The notes under the pieces are model-generated. The model ran no database searches, was not told the DNA's origin, and worked only from the letters and a program-made list of their open reading frames with translations. Of a DNA stretch of 64,000 nt, positions 63,201-64,000 are shown in pieces (within the stretch, counting starts at the first letter, position 1; each line of letters opens with the position of its first letter). The translations under genes and the position numbers were made by a program. The stretch is from Nomia melanderi (Eukaryota; Arthropoda; Insecta; Hymenoptera; Halictidae), in assembly GCF_051020985.1 (NCBI RefSeq), contig NW_027475146.1:1488001-1552000 (forward strand), read 5' to 3'.

Positions 63201-64000
63201 GGGGCCGGACTGTCAGGGTCGGGGAAAAATCCAATATATATCTGGTGATATCTCGGGTGCTATTAGAGATAGCGCAATAAACCAAAGTGAATTATCTGCA
63301 GGAGGCCCTGGCGCATGAATCTGGGCAGCGGGAACGACTTCGGACCACCTTGGGCCGAGAAAACCACCGTCTCATGGGGCCGGACACTCAGGGTCAGGGA
63401 AAAATCCAATATATATATGGTGATATCTCGGGTGCTATTACAGATAGCGCAATAAACCAAAGTGAATTTTCTGCAGGAGGCTCTGGCGCATGAATCTGTG
63501 CAGCGGGAACGACCGCGGACCACCAGGGGCCGAGAAAACCACCGTCTCATTGGGCCGGACACTCAGAGTCAGGGGAAAATCCAATATATATCTTGTGATA
63601 TCTCGGGTGCTATTAGAGATAGCGCTATAAATCAAAGTGCATTATCTGTAGGAGGCCCTGGCGCATGAATCTGGGCAGCGGGAACGACTTCGGACCACCT
63701 TGGGCCGAGAAAACCACCGTCTCATGGGGCCGGACACTCAGGGTCAGGGAAAAATCCAATATATATATGGTGATATCTCGGGTGCTATTACAGATAGCGC
63801 AATAAACCAAAGTGAATTTTCTGCAGGAGGCTCTGGCGCATGAATCTGTGCAGCGGGAACGACCTCGGACCACCAGGGGCCGAGAAAACCACCGTCTCAT
63901 GGGGCCGGACATTCAGGGTCAGGGGAAAATCCAATATATATCTGGTGATATCTCGGGTGCTATTAGAGATAGCGATATAAATCAAAGTGCATTATCTGTA

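Larger units (their letters stand above)
1..64000 (+). repeat. 175-bp satellite DNA array, head to tail, fills the window
   Basis: The same unit recurs every 175 bp (occasionally 174, 176 or 177) from the first base to the last. Nearly every copy has one GATATC, followed by CTCGGGTGCTATTA, a GCGC(A/C)ATGAATCTGTGCAG-like stretch, CCAGGGGCCGAG, and an AAAAATCC plus ATATATAT tract. No copy is inverted and no foreign insert was seen. Both ends lie inside a monomer, so the true array is longer than 64 kb. Monomer size, higher-order blocks and local homogenisation are typical of centromeric or pericentromeric satellites in eukaryotes; that location is inference. I do not recognise the sequence as a named family. 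The plus strand is used here only as the reference orientation. Confidence 0.98.

Noticed and set aside
1..64000. Hundreds of open frames of about 60-125 codons on both strands that share similar peptide sequences
   Set aside because: They recur at the 175-bp period, lie antisense to each other over the same bases, and cannot continue because 175 is not divisible by 3. Variation between monomers shows no preference for silent changes that I can see. They are shadows of the repeat, not a gene family.
1..64000. CRISPR array
   Set aside because: There are no short identical repeats separated by unique spacers; the entire 175-bp unit is repeated, and variants are shared between distant units.
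1..64000. CENP-B box (NTTCGNNNNANNCGGGN)
   Set aside because: I checked the common TTCG contexts (CTTCGAGGGACCGAGAA, CTTCGGACCACCTTGGG, ATTCGGAATCCGTCAC) and the CGGG contexts on both strands of the consensus. None fits the core positions. A full pattern search of all monomers could still find a rare variant.
1..64000. Primate alpha satellite
   Set aside because: The monomer is 175 bp, not 171, is about 53% G+C, and shows none of the alpha-satellite landmarks I know. The higher-order organisation is similar in style only.

Overview
The whole 64 kb window is one uninterrupted head-to-tail satellite DNA array. The repeat unit is about 175 bp, so the window holds roughly 365 monomers. All monomers point the same way, and both window ends fall inside a monomer, so the array extends past the window on both sides. 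I see no gene, tRNA, rRNA, transposon, CRISPR array or unique-sequence gap. Open reading frames of 60-157 codons recur on both strands, but they are by-products of the repeat: 175 is not a multiple of 3, so no frame can run along the array.

Organism: tens of kilobases of nucleosome-length tandem repeats with higher-order structure point to a eukaryotic chromosome, most likely centromeric, pericentromeric or other constitutive heterochromatin. The monomer is about 53% G+C and holds about nine CpG sites. I do not recognise it as a named satellite and cannot place the lineage. It does not look like primate alpha satellite, and I saw no CENP-B box at the consensus level.

Monomer layout (offset 1 = the GATATC site found in almost every copy): offsets 1-40 are moderately AT-rich; 41-60 hold the GCATT/GAATT and CTGTAG/CTGCAG variants; 61-153 are GC-rich and include an imperfect hairpin at 94-114; 154-170 are an A/T tract (AAAAATCC then ATATATAT). 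Diagnostic sites are offset 20 (G, C or T), 43, 47, 53, 88 (GGGAACGA or GGGATCGA), 118, 131-139, and an extra C near 171 that makes 176-bp monomers.

Layout by region. (1) 1-12.2 kb: strict 175-bp register, a 9-monomer block repeated at 3.05 and 4.63 kb, and a 1.65 kb segment at 1.24 kb copied at 5.79 kb. (2) 12.3-27 kb: first extra-C monomers, mixed with blocks that copy 7.7-11.4 kb, plus a 1.6 kb near-identical pair at 15.74/18.19 kb and 351-bp dimers at 24.2 kb. (3) 27.1-28.0 kb: a short island of monomers resembling the far right of the window. (4) 28-53.5 kb: the most homogenised part, with a 1.40 kb 8-mer duplication and then repeated copies of a nominal 11-mer of about 1,928 bp, interleaved with other blocks. 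(5) 53.5-64 kb: no extra-C monomers, with a 525-bp trimer duplication, 350-bp dimers and a 1,224-bp 7-mer.

A minority subfamily (ten monomers at 3.9, 5.5, 7.9, 11.2, 16.5, 18.9, 21.2, 21.9, 27.2 and 60.1 kb) carries a different sequence of the same length (36 bp) at offsets 118-153. The arrangement fits repeated unequal exchange and gene conversion in whole-monomer steps. Identity levels are by-eye comparisons, not alignments.
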